DNA of 64,000 bases, taken from assembly GCA_033032175.1 (NCBI GenBank), contig CM065322.1, positions 434,001 to 498,000 of the forward strand, read 5' to 3'. A program made the translations under genes and the position numbers. Below the pieces are notes generated by a model that ran no database searches, was not told the origin of the DNA, and saw only the letters and a list, made by a program, of their open reading frames with translations. Positions 1 through 12,775 of the stretch are shown piece by piece; within the stretch, counting starts at the first letter, position 1; every line of letters starts with the position of its first letter. Source of the stretch: Saturnia japonica. Lineage: Eukaryota > Arthropoda > Insecta > Lepidoptera > Saturniidae.

Positions 1-175
1 ATTATATTAAGTGAGCAATTCTTGTAGACATATATATTCTCGGAAACAGCTCCAACGATTTCGACGAAACTTTGCATTTAGATAAAGTTTTACATTACAA
101 GTTTACCTAGATATGTGTTTTTCTTTTTTTTTCAATACAAGACACCGAGCATAGATCGGTCGCCCAGATAGTAAA
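1..175. repeat. Dispersed repeat D1, copy 1
   Basis: This stretch matches 46573-46735 in the same orientation. Shared blocks include TATTAAGTGAG near the start, CTCGGAAA, GCTCCAACGAT and, at the end, GTCGCCCAGATA. The left end is cut by the window. The family resembles common lepidopteran short repeats that start TCTAATACTATTAA. Whether it is a Helitron 5' end or another non-autonomous element cannot be decided from two decayed copies. Confidence 0.6.
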
Positions 176-2029
176 AATAATGTGTTCAATATTTTAGACG
201 TCTCCATATAAAAGATTTCAACGCGTTATTGCAATATAAATAGGTATTTTAAAAAGAGAACACCTATTAGGTGCTATTTAAGAAATATAATAACTAGTAA
301 TTTTGAAGTCATTGATGGATACTTTAATCATTTAAGATTTTCTAAATCTTTTGGTCTTTATACGGAAATAAATTTTCAATGGAATAATAATTATGTAGCT
401 ATCTATACCTTCTACTTCTTTTAATATAAGAGTTTAATATTTATAGGATATTATTAATTTTAATTAATACAATAGTTACTCTCAAAATATAATAAATGGA
501 GAAATTAAATATATTTATTGGAAAAGTTACTTAGCCGTACTTACTCCGCAGAGTTATAATTATTCTTTATGTACATCGTATTAGCTAGCGAATGACGTTC
601 AACAGTACTTCACTCTACATATACATATATATATATAAATTGTGATAAAATCTTTTTGATTATAATATCACCTCGATGAACTGAATGCTCTAAATCAAGT
701 GACTGGCAGGAAAAAAGAGACCGAAGAACTGCGACGACACTCGAATGACTAGATTCTTTTCAATATATATATATATGTATATACTTATTAAGGATCCATT
801 TATCAGAATAATATTATAGAATAACAGAACAGAGACTTTCATAAAATACAAAAGACATAAAATTATTTATTTTTATTGAATATAAGACTGAAATCCCGTC
901 GGGTCGACTTCCGGCGGATGCGCGCCGTCGGAGTTTTACCCGCGTCGAGTTATAGCCTACGTAACGATCGTTTGCGGCTCGATTACGGTGCGTTACGGCA
1001 TGTTACACGTACAAACTACGTTCAATAGTCGTTTATATAAATATTTATTGAGCCTTTCACTTGAAGGGGTTGAAATTAGAATGCTCAAGAAAACATAGAT
1101 ACAAGAGATTCTTCTGAATAAAGGAAAATATTTTATTGTCCCCACAAAAATAATATTTCCAATTTTAAACATAATAATCCTAAACTAAAGCTACACAAGT
1201 AACATACTCTGTTTCTATGTAACAGTTTACGTTGTATCTTTCTAATGGGGACATTTTTTTTTTGTTTATTTCAACTTCATTGTCAATTCAAATCCCATCT
1301 TGGTATTGGGACCATGTCATAATATGTTCTTTACGCTGATAAATGACCATTCGATAACTATTTACACCTTAGTGTAAAATGAATATCGAATGATCAGAAA
1401 ATGTGAAGCCAGACTTGCGTTTTAAATTATTGCTCTATTGTGGTAGCGAAATGAGTAATTTATATATTTAGTAGCGGCCTACTGTGGCTTTGTAAGGGTA
1501 AAAAATAATTAAAAACCTTTCTTTTATTTTTAGCACTTTGCTCGCGGCTTTGTTCGTGTCATAGTTCATTTTTACACAGAACGATATAGAATTTCAAAAA
1601 TAAAACTATGAAACACGTAGGTATATTATTATTCTTTGACTAAATTGCTAAATATTAATTTTCATATATCTATCTTGAAATGAAATGGTCAATGATGGAT
1701 TTTCATACAAATTTTCATTCCCTTTTTTACCACCGTAGAAGTAGAATTTCTAAAAATTCTTACTTAGTGCTCACCTACAGTGTTAAAGAAAATCGCGTGA
1801 AAATTTTCACGGTCCTAATCTAAGTAGGTAGTTTGGGCTATGCGTTGATGAATTATCCTATAGATGTATATTTATTAATGTAAAAAGTTTGTATTATTGC
1901 AGACTACGAAGCAATTAATAAAAAGTTAGGAAACATATCTTGGTACACATTATTTTTAAACACAAGTAGTGCAGAAGATAAATGCTTACTATATTTTACA
2001 CTAAATTACAAGAAATAATTGTGGATCAT
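176..2029. other. Gene-free AT-rich stretch with a CpG island-like patch and one hairpin
   Basis: No coding region is visible. Short TA microsatellites lie near 620-640 and 763-782. A GC- and CpG-rich patch at about 890-1015 contrasts with its surroundings. An imperfect 53-nt palindrome sits at 1344-1396. The rest is low-complexity AT-rich DNA. Confidence 0.6.
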
Positions 2030-3620
2030 ATGCCACTATCCAAATTGAAAATAATAAAACACCCACATTGGTTTGATAATACACTAATACACTAATACGG
2101 GAAAAGAACAAATACAGACAGCTTTATAACATATAGAAAAATCCTTTAGATAAAATTTCTCTTCGAATTTGTATTAAGCTATGTAAAAGAATTGTATACA
2201 GGTGTTATAATAGATACATAAGACAGCTTGAGCAAAATATTGAAAAACCCCCTAAATACTTATGGACACACGTCAGAAGTAGGTAGAAATGCACAAGCAG
2301 ATATACTGGTAATTTAATGGATGGTTCTAAAATAGTGAGCGATAGTAATGACATCTGCCACATATTTGATTCATTTTTTTAATCAGTTTATTATACTGAT
2401 TATTAATCTAACATTGTAAATTATGACTTTTCCAACTACCCATTTTTTAAACTTTAATCTTGTCATCAACATGGTTATCCGGAATGTCATCCAACATCAA
2501 CTTGATAGGTGCTATTTGTAGAGAAACTAATTGACTCTTTGGATAGCAACAAAGAAGTGGATATTATTTATACAGATTTAACAAAGGCTTTTGATAATGT
2601 TTCACATGATCTATTACTACAAAAAGTTTCTGCCTACGGATTCCACGGGCTCATCATCAATTGGTTTGTTTCTCATCTAATGAATGAGTAATATATATAA
2701 CTCAATATACATCTAGAATATTTAAAATTCGGTCAGGCATTCTGCAAGGCTCACATTTAGTTCCACTCTTATTTAATATTTCCATCAACGATTTACCTTG
2801 TTTGCGGATGATCGAAAAATAGCCGGTGAAGTGTTATAAATTGATGCGGAATTGCCTCAGAAGGATATTAATAAGCTTACCAGTTGGTGTCTCGATAATG
2901 GCATAGAGTTTAATTTAAATAAACACTCTCATATGATATTTACCCGAAAACACCTTTCTAGCCATTATAAATAACATATGTACGGGACATACCTAGAAAC
3001 GAAAGAGCTCGTTCGCGATCTGAGAGTATTATTAGATCGTAAGCTCACTTTTTTACCTCATATGGACCATCTTACTAAAAAAACGAGTAGATTACATGAC
3101 TTTGTGATCTGAAACGCCAAACCATTTCTAGATCCTAGAACTAAGATTTATTTATATAATAAGTTAGTGAGAAATATATTTAAATATTGCTCTGTAGTAT
3201 GGCGTCCAAAATTTGAAACACATACTTTGCATTTAGAGAAAATTCAAAAACGGTTTACTAAGCACTTAGCTTATTCTTTGTGTATTAAAAAAACGATTTT
3301 AAGTATCGTAAGTTACTAGACCAATTTAAAATTGAAACTTGAGAAACATGTAGAAATATATTCGATTTAATGTTGTTATTCAAAGTCTTTAGTAACCATA
3401 TAGACAGTCCTGAACTACTGAGTGTTTGGTTTCGGGATTCCTTCTCATTACCCTCATTATTACAATAATCTACTGTTTTGAAAAACTGTTTTTGGTTTAA
3501 ATCCTCCTGTATCTAGAATTAGCAAGTTAATAATAAAAGCCAATAATAGTTTCGTTGGTCTTACGATGATGTCCGATTGTACAAATTCTATAAATTGTAC
3601 TTTAGGTTAAAATAAATATT
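2030..3620 (+). pseudogene. Decayed LINE reverse transcriptase (Jockey/CR1-like ORF2)
   Basis: This is the remnant of the second ORF of a non-LTR retrotransposon, read across several frames. In order I can follow: the pre-RT segment (about 2070-2370, with a PPKYLW-type motif), an open piece at 2509-2691 carrying the RT block YTDLTKAFDNVSH, the SGI/QGS block (about 2725-2800), the thumb region with a LTSWC-type motif (2870-2960), the RDLRVLLD block (3010-3110), and the connector with SVVWRP near 3195 and EKIQKRF near 3240. The FADD motif is destroyed. Stops and frameshifts are frequent, so it is an old dead copy. Assignment to the Jockey/CR1 group is from motif style only. Confidence 0.88.
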
Positions 3621-4898
3621 AAATTTTAAAACTCCACCCGAATTGACTTAATCGTGTAGTCAGCTTATAGGCTTTAGTCACTCACGATCGAGTTTCAATT
3701 GAGTTGTGGTAGATGAATACTGTTTTTTATAAATAATTGTATGTAAGTAGTTTGAAAATTAAGTTAAGTTATTGTATATATTGTAAGACATTGTGTTTAT
3801 AGTTATGTATAAGTTAAGCGAGATGGTGGTGTGTGTACGTATGTTTCGTGATTCGAAAATTTATGCATAAAGTCCATAAACCTATCATTGCGAAAGCTGC
3901 GAGGTATTCGATTCAGGTAGAGTGACTGCTCCTGAAACGTGGCCCATGGATGCGAGTCACTAGAACGGGTACTTCTGGATATTGAATTTTTTAATGTATT
4001 TTCTTCCAGTAAGTCTCTCTGGTATATATTTAGAGCCTTTGTTTTGGTAGAAAATGGATCGACGATGTGTTTTTGTAATTGATCCTTATTCTGGAGGAAC
4101 TTCTTGCGTAGTTTAATGCTTTCTAGGGGAGTGCGTATGTTTGAGTTGGTGTATACAGGCGTCAGATTAATGTAATAAGACTAGATTGGAACTATACAAA
4201 GTTAACGACGGTACCAAAAATATAATACAATATATTTTTCTATAATTTAATTTTTCATACTTTTATTTGTTAGGTGTAATTATAATTATGATACATTATT
4301 TTCCCTACCTATTTATACTATTACATGTAATTATAGGTTTTTTTTTATACATCTTCCACAGTGAGTTACAAAATGTTCTAAAATATTTTTGTCTATTTTT
4401 ATTTTACATATTTTTTCTACTCAATCTAACTACATACCATCTCTATTTTGAACTCAAACATATTTTAGCTCGTTCATTACAACCTAAGTCTCTTCATGAT
4501 AATAGTATTTTATAAAAATAATCTTCCTTATATTAGGTATAGAGTGGTCGCTAAAATACTTGTACACAATTAAATGTACTATCTCCCGTCTACTGGCTTT
4601 TCTGAACGTTAGCGAAACTTTCTATATTAGACTTCTAGGTATTTCATTAAAATCAATTTGGCCGTTCAAACGTAAATAAAGGATAAACATTAAAACAAAC
4701 AGATTTTTACATTTATAATAAGTTTCACCTGAGTCAAAAGTTTGGATAGGATTTGTGTAAAATTTGTTCTTAGTGAGTATCCACATCGTGAAACTAACTT
4801 TAAGGAGTAACTACGCTAAATTTCAAGTCTTTGGGACCTATAATTTCGGAGATCCCGTGGTGAGTGAGTGGTATTTCGCTTGTAAATGACTATATATA
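3621..4898. other. Gene-free stretch
   Basis: AT-rich DNA with no supported gene. The 3621-3880 part may be the 3' tail of the preceding LINE relic. An open frame at 4267-4515 is a T-rich artefact. A 15-base word near 3928 recurs near 52982, which may mean another old repeat, but I cannot extend it. Confidence 0.5.
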
Positions 4899-5253
4899 CT
4901 AGCGGTCGCCCAATGGTCGGAATTCGACCAGCGACTTTTTGATCAAAAACTATTTTCTGTTTGACATTTGTAGTATGAACCTAAACATTGAGTATTATAT
5001 CACTTGCTGTCACTTTTCATTGAGTGACAATGTCAATATTTTAGGGGGTCTAAGTTCAATGGGACTGGTCCGGTTAGAATTCGCAGTATTAATTTATTTT
5101 ATTTAATATATTAGTAACAGATATTATAGACAGATTTTAGCATTCTGCACTCCTCCATATAAACTATAACCATGCCAAATCTCACAGTCTTCCGTGCACG
5201 CAATACGCTTAAAAAGGGGTACAAAGTTTTTGCTTCACGTATTAATATAAGGA
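4899..5253 (-). mobile_element. Non-autonomous Helitron, family A, full-length copy
   Basis: The copy shows the structural marks of a Helitron when read on the - strand. The 5' end is TC at 5253-5252 preceded by A. The 3' end is CTAG at 4902-4899 followed by T. A perfect hairpin with 6-bp stem (4914-4919 with 4925-4930) lies 11 nt before the CTAG, and there are no inverted termini and no target duplication. It encodes nothing. Related copies lie at 20760-21125 (+), 33270-33629 (-) and 63950 onward (-). The A|TC...CTAG|T ends and hairpin spacing are established Helitron features. Confidence 0.85.
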
Positions 5254-7241
5254 TGATTCTAAAACCTTATACCAAACTAGAGTGAAGTCAGTGACGTCAT
5301 CTAAGTAGGATGTTTCAAATTTTTGATTAGACAAGATTTGATTATCTACTATGATTGCTTAGATGCTACCTGTACCATATTACAATACAATAATGGTAGA
5401 AATTCCAGAATGTTCATCTGTAAATGTACCACTGCCTTTTGTATTTTTGCCGCACAGGAGCAGTACTTTCGCTATTGCGTTCTGGTCGGAAGGATGCATT
5501 TGGCAACATGATCTGGCACACGAGCCATTTCACTTCAGTTTTGAGGTTGGATTTTATTATTGGCTGACCTCTGTTAGATCAACGGGTAGCTAGTGGAGAA
5601 CTACTAAACATAAGGTGACCCGTATGACTGCTTGATATGTAAAAAAGTCATAAGGTATGCGTAGAGATGAGTACAAACTATGAAATGTAATTAACTAGGG
5701 TGAGTGCGCGTCGCGACACTATCTCGAGTGTTGGATTATAGCAATTAATGTTGGCCGGATATCGAATATTGATATCGATGTCAAAACTAATTAATTCATG
5801 CTATTAAATTATGCGGTATTCCCCTTTTTAATTTTAATATTATGATTTATTATAACAGTAAGCAATCTAATAAGAACCACTATTTAGTATGAATTTGCTT
5901 GCATAGGCACCAAGCCAAGATGTTATTTAATTATTTATAATTACTGCTTAGCCTCTATGAAAAATTAAGCATAATAATATGTAGTATAAATTCTTCCTTG
6001 AGTTAATTCCTATATTAATCTGAAAATTAAATTCACTTGCATTCTGTTCAAATGACGCGCGTTTAAAAAAAACAGGCAAACTGATAAACACAGGATAATT
6101 CTAAATATGATGTTTAAAAAGTTTAAAGTGTTATTTTAATGTGATAATATTGTAACAAAATATCTATGTAATTCATCTATGTCTATAGTACCTAAACTCT
6201 ATGGTTATTTGAAAAGTAATAAATGAGTCGTGGCCAAGTCATTGTTGTATTAGGTTATGGCTTTCCGATTTTTCAGTAATGAATAATTACAGTTGAAAAA
6301 GTGATAATAAATTGGCTTAGTATAGCCAATATACTGTAACCACAGACGCGCAAAATTTACGCTTTAAAAAAAATATAATATAGATTTCAAAACTTGTGTG
6401 TACTTTCAGTAATTTTGGTGACTTTTTACTTCATAAAAAGTGGCTGTGGTACACAAGTGAAGTGAACTCGATTTTACTCGTGTTAGACTATAATAGAGTA
6501 ATTTTTAGCCATCTCAAAATATCTTTAAAAAGTTTTATTAAAGTAGCTATTATTTTAACCATAATTTTAACTTGGCTATGTTGAGCTTAGGTACTTGAAC
6601 TTAGCTCGTTTAATCATTGAATATTTCTATTGAGTTATATTTATCTTAAGTGGAATTCAAACTATTACTACCATAGTAATGGCATATTGACACTGGCGGA
6701 TACTTCTGCGAAACTGTTTGTACCATAATAAAAAAAAAAATTATAAACAGTGTAACGTGAATATTGAAATTGTGTGGCGAAAGTTAATAACAGCGGAGTA
6801 TAGTGAGTGTTTCGTCACGGGCCGGCGGAGATTTTAATAAAACGGCATTATCCAACGAATACACATCACTTATTAACCGTGTTATCAATAATAAACATTG
6901 TTATCAGGATGATAAGTGATCAAGTAATGAACAATAATCCCGTGTCGTCGATCTACTATCAGCTGTAATTGCATCAAGACAATTTATATTACGTTTATTA
7001 TATTTATAGTTTTATACAAATATTTATTATGGGTTCGTAATAAACTTGTTATGTTATCTGTGTTTGTAATGAATTGGGTTATTGGATGGCGCTAACCCTT
7101 CGATGTATCAACCTACCTACCTACCTATCTACAAATTGAAATAAAAAACATGGTTTTGTTGGAAAGGAAATAAAATATACGGAAACGTATAAGATTTTTA
7201 AGTTGTTTTTGTAATACAACAGTGATGTTGTTTTTAGACAG
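5254..7241. other. Gene-free stretch with a possible regulatory patch
   Basis: No supported gene. The patch at about 6820-6990 is more complex than its surroundings: it holds ATCACTTAT at 6865-6873 mirrored by ATAAGTGAT at 6912-6920, and two GTTATCA words between them. The CACTTA/TAAGTG core resembles NK-class homeodomain sites. A short ACCT microsatellite lies at about 7108-7130. Confidence 0.5.
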
Positions 7242-7500
7242 CCTCATTAGCCTAGTGGTCTGAAGCGCGACTGCTATGCTCGACATCTTGGGTTCGATTC
7301 CCAGATTGAGCAAAGCATTGTTGGGTTATTCTATCAAATTCTCAGTAGTTGTTCGAAATTTGGCTTTGTGCCCGATTAATGGCAATAAGCTCGCCTCCCA
7401 TTACATGAGACCTAAAAACATACCCGGAGTACTGTGGGTATACATTAGTACACCTCTGCCTAACCCTTTGGGGAATACAGGCGTGATGGTATATATATAC
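7242..7500 (+). mobile_element. tRNA-derived SINE, family 1, near full length
   Basis: The head is tRNA-like, with a Pol III A box at 7248-7258 (TAGCCTAGTGG) and a B box at 7291-7301 (GGTTCGATTCC). The body ends in the block AGGCGTGATGGTAT, followed by a TA-rich tail. Other copies in the window: 7965-8036 (-), 15233-15405 (+), 32420-32656 (+), 35727-35795 (+), 49891-50120 (-). The short open frames across it are not genes. Confidence 0.9.
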
Positions 7501-7964
7501 ACATGAAAGCATAAAAAAAGTTTACATTTACAAACATTTACATTTAGACGTGCTTACATAAAATATAGGTACTTATGTGTGACAATAAATATCAAACCAA
7601 TTTCGTGATAATTATACCAAGCCGCCGTACAGGACTATTTATGAATACTGTTGAAAAATAAAAATACTTACTTTTTCATTTATCGATTTTACTGTTAAAT
7701 ATGTAAAGATAAAACAATTTCGAATCTTTTCACTTTATTACAATTTTTTTTATATATTACAAAGTTATATACACATAAATTCCTTTTTATATGTAAATAA
7801 CTTAAACGCAATATATAGACCATACAATTGTCCATACGTGTAAAAATGTGTCCTAAATGTACCTTCAGACTATAAACTACAATCATAGCAAATTTCATCA
7901 AATTCGGTCTAATTGATTTTTCGTGATTGGCGTCCAAACATACCAACAGAATATATATAACATA
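7501..7964. other. Gene-free AT-rich spacer between two inverted SINE-1 pieces
   Basis: Low-complexity AT-rich sequence without coding signal. It separates the + strand SINE-1 from the - strand SINE-1 fragment that follows. Confidence 0.5.
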
Positions 7965-8036
7965 CCATCACGCCTGTATTCCCCGAAAGGTTAGGCAGAG
8001 GTGTACTAATGTACATCCACAGTTCGCCGAGACAGA
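7965..8036 (-). mobile_element. SINE family 1, 3' fragment
   Basis: The plus strand reads CATACCATCACGCCTGTAT and continues as the reverse complement of the 3' end of the SINE at 7242-7500. The tRNA head is missing. Confidence 0.85.
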
Positions 8037-10229
8037 CAAAAATTTCAAAAACTATCGAAATGTATTCTGTTCATGATTCTAAATACCCCATATAATTTTT
8101 TCTCAATTATCTTTTATTATAAGTATAGATTTTGTAAGTAAAATTAAATTTTGACGTATTTATTTTGCATAAGTTTATTGGATTGCAGTAAATTCGGCAT
8201 GTAAGTAAATACCAAATTTTCACACGATTTCCCTACTAAGTAAAATATTTAGCATTTTATTCAAATATAATTACACGAGAATGTAATAACATCTTACTCA
8301 ATTAATTGATCCAATATAGACGGAGACTATAGTAAAACATGCTATATGGAAGAAAAAAATGTGATTTCTTTATGAAAACAGTTTATTAACTGTAGAGCTG
8401 AATTTTTTAATCGTCAGATAGTTATTCTTGACGTGTTGTCAGAAATTATATGGAATACCTGTCAAAATTTTAAAAAACTATTTCTTAAACACAGTTGAAA
8501 AATTATCCCGCAGCATACTACGAAATAATGGATAAATAGAAGGGATACCAATAATCCCACATAGAACTATTTGGAAGTTCCTAAATACTTCATAATACGG
8601 AATTGTAACAAATAGATTATAATTAAATTAGAAAAATCGTTGCAGAGCGATATCCGGTTCGTTTGGAAATTATTAATTAATTTGTAAGACGATGTTGTGA
8701 GGGGTTACAGGGGTTGCGGGGTGACATTCCGGTTGTGAGCTTATTTACCTCACCTCGCTACAAGAGGTTATGATTTTATTATCACCCTACTCCAATTAAA
8801 TGATTAGGAAGACAAATTCCACGTTGTTTTATAATTAATATTAATATCTATTCTATTTATTTTAAAATATTGACATATTTTGATATACTTTTTTAAAGTT
8901 TTTTAAATGAATTATAATATTTGTTTTTGTCTACTTAGCATAACAAAGTAGAGTATTGTTAATACAATTGTGGAATTGCTATGGCGGGCGATCTTTTACC
9001 TATCCACTTACTGACTCTTTAATAGACTTTCGTTTGTGCGAGAAGTGTCAATACTCTACATCATGACAACCACGTTCCTCACGCTCTCCACGTCAGTCTT
9101 ACGAATGCCCAGTAGAATACTTAGTTTAATATGAAACTACAAACGCAGTAGAATACTTTGAAACAACTTACATGATTTAAGCAAACCCAAATAACTAATA
9201 GTTTCAGTATATTTAGCTGTACGTAGGACTTTCATCAATATTTGCTTAATGTTATGTAGCACATGAAAACATAATAAAAAAGTATACACATAAAGTCAGC
9301 TAAATTTAAATTATCCACGAAAAAAAAAGCAACATACGTGAAAGTGCCCACATTTCAGAACTTCCGTGAGCATCTCATAACGCGCGCCACACGTTCGCAA
9401 TTGAAACTGCATCCCTTGTAACCGGAATTTTAATTCCCTGGAACATATGCCGCAGTTTGGACCGTCTCCCTTCTCCCTCACCGTCCGGTCACCTCCGGGG
9501 GTGGGCAGTAATTAAAAAAATATGTCTCGCTATAGAACGGCTCTGTGACCGCATTACACACTACCTTTTTCTAAATGTAGTCTACAATTTCATTAGGTAT
9601 TATATAGTTGATTATTTAATGTCTAATATATTTTACATCTATGGTAGATCAGAGTGTATCCCAGCAAACGGTGACTTATGTACACAAAACATCTTTATTT
9701 GATTCTAAAAAGGCACTATGTCACACTTTGCTGCTCGTTTTTAATATCCAAGCCACGATGGAGCTATAAAAGCCGTTTGAGGCTCCATTGCCCTTATAGT
9801 TTAAAGTATACGTCAGTTTTAGAAAAATAATTTGACTACTCCAGTTAATATTTGCTGAAGAATTATATTTTGTGAATTTATTCATCACAAATCAGCGTTT
9901 GATCAAAATCTCAAAGATGTAGTGGAAGACGGTTACACAATACATCTACAATGGATACTGGTTCTCAAGTGTATTTACAGGAAATAACCGAATTGCTTAG
10001 CGATAGGTTTTAAAAGTTGAAGGTAGTAACTGTTAAGGTTAGAGCGCACTGAGCTAAATGGCGCTGTACCGGAGCGACGCGATTCGACGTGGCCAAATAT
10101 TCTTTATTTGAAACTGTATGAGATACAACGCACTACGCGACAAAGTTGATCTACTAATCAACTTATGTCGCGGAGTTCCATTGCCGCTATTGCCGTCATT
10201 GTAATCATAACTCTTACAGTACTAGCGAA
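8037..10229. other. Gene-free stretch; complex patches and one strong hairpin
   Basis: No gene is supported. A 37-nt hairpin lies at 10136-10172. The stretch at about 9340-9560 has higher sequence complexity and CpG content and could be regulatory. An inverted pair ATGGAGC / GCTCCAT lies at about 9758-9788. The open frame at 9457-9702 has no recognisable domain. Confidence 0.5.
10136..10172. repeat. Hairpin-forming inverted repeat, 15-bp arms
   Basis: The left arm (10136-10150) and right arm (10157-10172) are reverse complements over 15 positions with one bulged base, around a 6-nt loop CTACTA. No repeated copy was noticed elsewhere in the window. Confidence 0.75.
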
Positions 10230-10355
10230 AACAACATTTGAAAAGAAATGGTGGCTGGACTTGAGAGCCAGTTACCCGACTAAGTTTAGCGAGTTATCGC
10301 TGAGTCATAACGTCACTTAACATCCGGTGGCCAAACGCCAAAGCCTAACAAAAAT
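10230..10355 (+). mobile_element. SINE family 2, 3' fragment
   Basis: The reverse complement of the block at about 10235-10345 matches the 3' part of the SINE-2 copies at 18481-18727 and 46145-46352. Shared features are a GAGAGCCAG-type block, a CATCCG block and GTGGCCAAACGC. The tRNA-like head is not recognisable. Confidence 0.6.
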
Positions 10356-12345
10356 TAAAAAACAGGAAAAAAGAAAATTTTATATTGTACCTACATTCGT
10401 CCATCTTATTCGGGGATTGCCGAACGACTAACCTACAAAACATAGAAAATATCGCGCCTCTGCAGTTCAAGTAACGTATACTGAATAAGGCTGTACCGCC
10501 GCTCCGCTATGGTATAGTTCCACTTAATCTGATCCTACCTTTAGGGTGAATGCAAAAAAATATTTTAACACAATGTTGTATTTAAAGAGAAAATTATGAG
10601 ATTTTATATAAAAGCCGGTCACGTTGGTTTGGACACATGGTGAGCAGACTCGAAGACCTTATAGACCCTACAGATTTCGAGCATAAGAGTATTAAGAGTA
10701 GCCTGCATGTGAACAGTCTTTAATGATTGGTTTAACGCCAGATATGACCGAAATCACCAATAATTGAGGTATTGAAAATATATATAAATATAGACAAAAG
10801 TATCAGAAGGACTGACTCCATATAAGGAACAAACCAGGAAATAAATTTAATGAAGGATTGGAATACACACTTCACATCTGATGGACTGCATGTCTTTTCG
10901 CTACTAAGTACCTTATATAAAGGTAAAAAAGCATAAATATATTCATCTACCGTAATAAAGAGTAAAATGAAAATCTGAAACGTCAATTCGGCAACAATTA
11001 GACAGGCAATTTAAATGGGGTTATTAAATGGCTGCTCAGAGCATCGCAATCTCGAGCCTAATGAAATTAAATTAAGAATAACATAATTCCGTCGGCACCG
11101 CACACCCCCGTTCCCAGGGGCCGCGGAGGGCGCCCACCCGGCCCACCGGTGGGGTGTGACTCCATCTTTGTTTTTCGCGATGAGGTGACGGTTATTGCCG
11201 CTGTCGATGTTTTGGTCGGCTTTGTTCAAAAGTTTTCAGAGATAGAGAGAAACTGTCATTGCGTTCTCTCTCTCTTTCTCGTATTAAAGACACTTTATTT
11301 TAATGTGAGATATTATCTAATAACATTATAATTTTAAATGTGCTATTAACTTTATGATGATATGCATATGTCATAATTAATCGTTATACGATGTAACTTT
11401 ATAAATATAAAATATAATTAAATTTGTTTATAGGATGTAATAATGTATATAATTATATTAATGTTTTATGCAAAATTCTTTTATTAGTACACTCATGAAA
11501 AAATTTAGACAAACGCAAAAAAGTTATATAAAACGAAATATTATGGATATTTGTGTCAATTAAGCTTATTAATTTGTATTTTACTTATTCGCTAATTTAC
11601 AAATGATCAAATGAGAAAATTAATCAACTCGTAATGTAATCAAGTTTCAATTAAAGTAGCACTTAATTTACAGCATTTGATATACAACTTGATTAAGGAT
11701 ATGATGTTATAGAAAGGAGACTGGAAGCATTTCGAGGAGCTAGAGGAGCAACTCTAGCTGCTGATTATAGTTTACGCTATAGCATTTACAAAAATAAATA
11801 AAAAATTTAGTACTAGAATGATATTTTTGTATAATTTTTGTTCATCATTTAATTAATTTTTGCCATTTAATAGTTTGAATTTTCAACTTTTGCAGTTGTA
11901 AATTAACAAACAATAAGTGAAATTCAAATTAATAAACTTAATTCTAACAAACATCCATGCTATTTTATTTTACACCTCTTTTTCCCCTAAAATCAGTATA
12001 TTATAAAATTATCTATATTTTGTCACATAATGCCACTATTTATCTGAACGAATAGTCTTGTGTCTTTAAATTCCTCAATATACGAAACAAAAAATGCAAT
12101 AAAATAATTATTCAATGACTCAGTATCAGGTTAGATTTTTTTATGGTACCACGGCAAAGTAACAACCCTACGTGCGATGGGAAACGCAGTACAATTACAA
12201 AAATAGTGACGACCCTGTGGATCAGTGACCCATCGCCGGTTGTCGTTATCAGCAGTTATCAGCAGGCTTTCGTCAACAGTATCTCGAAACACGACAAACC
12301 AAAAGAGTGACTGAGACTGTTTTATTACTTGTTCTTGGTACTCTT
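10356..12345. other. Gene-free stretch; possible LINE scrap and a GC-rich patch
   Basis: At about 10617-10665 one frame reads SRWFGHMVSRLED, which resembles the C-terminal end of many insect LINE ORFs; it is too short for a firm call. The patch at 11085-11250 is strongly GC-rich (CCACCGGTGGGG and similar) within AT-rich flanks. From 11260 to 12345 the sequence is plain AT-rich. Confidence 0.45.
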
Positions 12346-12775
12346 TTTTTTATGTTAAAAAGTGGGCAAACGGGAAGATGGCGCACCTGATGGAAAGTGA
12401 TCACCGCCTCCCACAAACATCCGTAACACCCGAGGTATCGCAGATGCGTTGCCGGCCTCTTAGGAAAGAATAAGTTCTCTTCTTGAAGGTAACCAGGTCA
12501 TAACGGCTCGGAAAGATCTCAGGCGACAGCTGGTACCACAAAGTGGTTATGCGGGGTAGAAAGTGCCTTAAGAAACGCACTGTTGTGAAACGCTGGGCAT
12601 CGAGGTGGTGTGTATGGAATTTACGATTCTGTCGCGATATCCGATGGTGAAATTCAGCAGCCGGGATCAATCCAAACAAGTCCTCGGAACATTCCCCATG
12701 ATAAATGCGGTACAAGATACAGAGTGAACCAACATCTCTACGCAGAACTAATGTATCTTGCCTGGTGAACCCTGC
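12346..12775 (-). pseudogene. 5'-truncated LINE 3' end (reverse transcriptase C-terminus plus 3' UTR)
   Basis: Reading on the - strand, the frame is open from about 12775 to 12401 and shows the C-terminal LINE block RRDVGSLCILYRIYHGECSE, then a TRFL-type segment and LWYQLSPEIFP. It is followed by a 3' UTR with CACTTTCCATCAGGTG and an A-run (plus-strand T-run at about 12344-12352). The same C-terminal block occurs at 60485-60870 in a related family. Truncation at the 5' side is usual for LINE insertions. No reverse-transcriptase catalytic core is left. Confidence 0.85.

Noticed and set aside
4267..4515. 82-residue hydrophobic open frame
   Set aside because: It is a T-rich stretch that gives Phe/Leu/Ile by composition; no start context or domain supports it.
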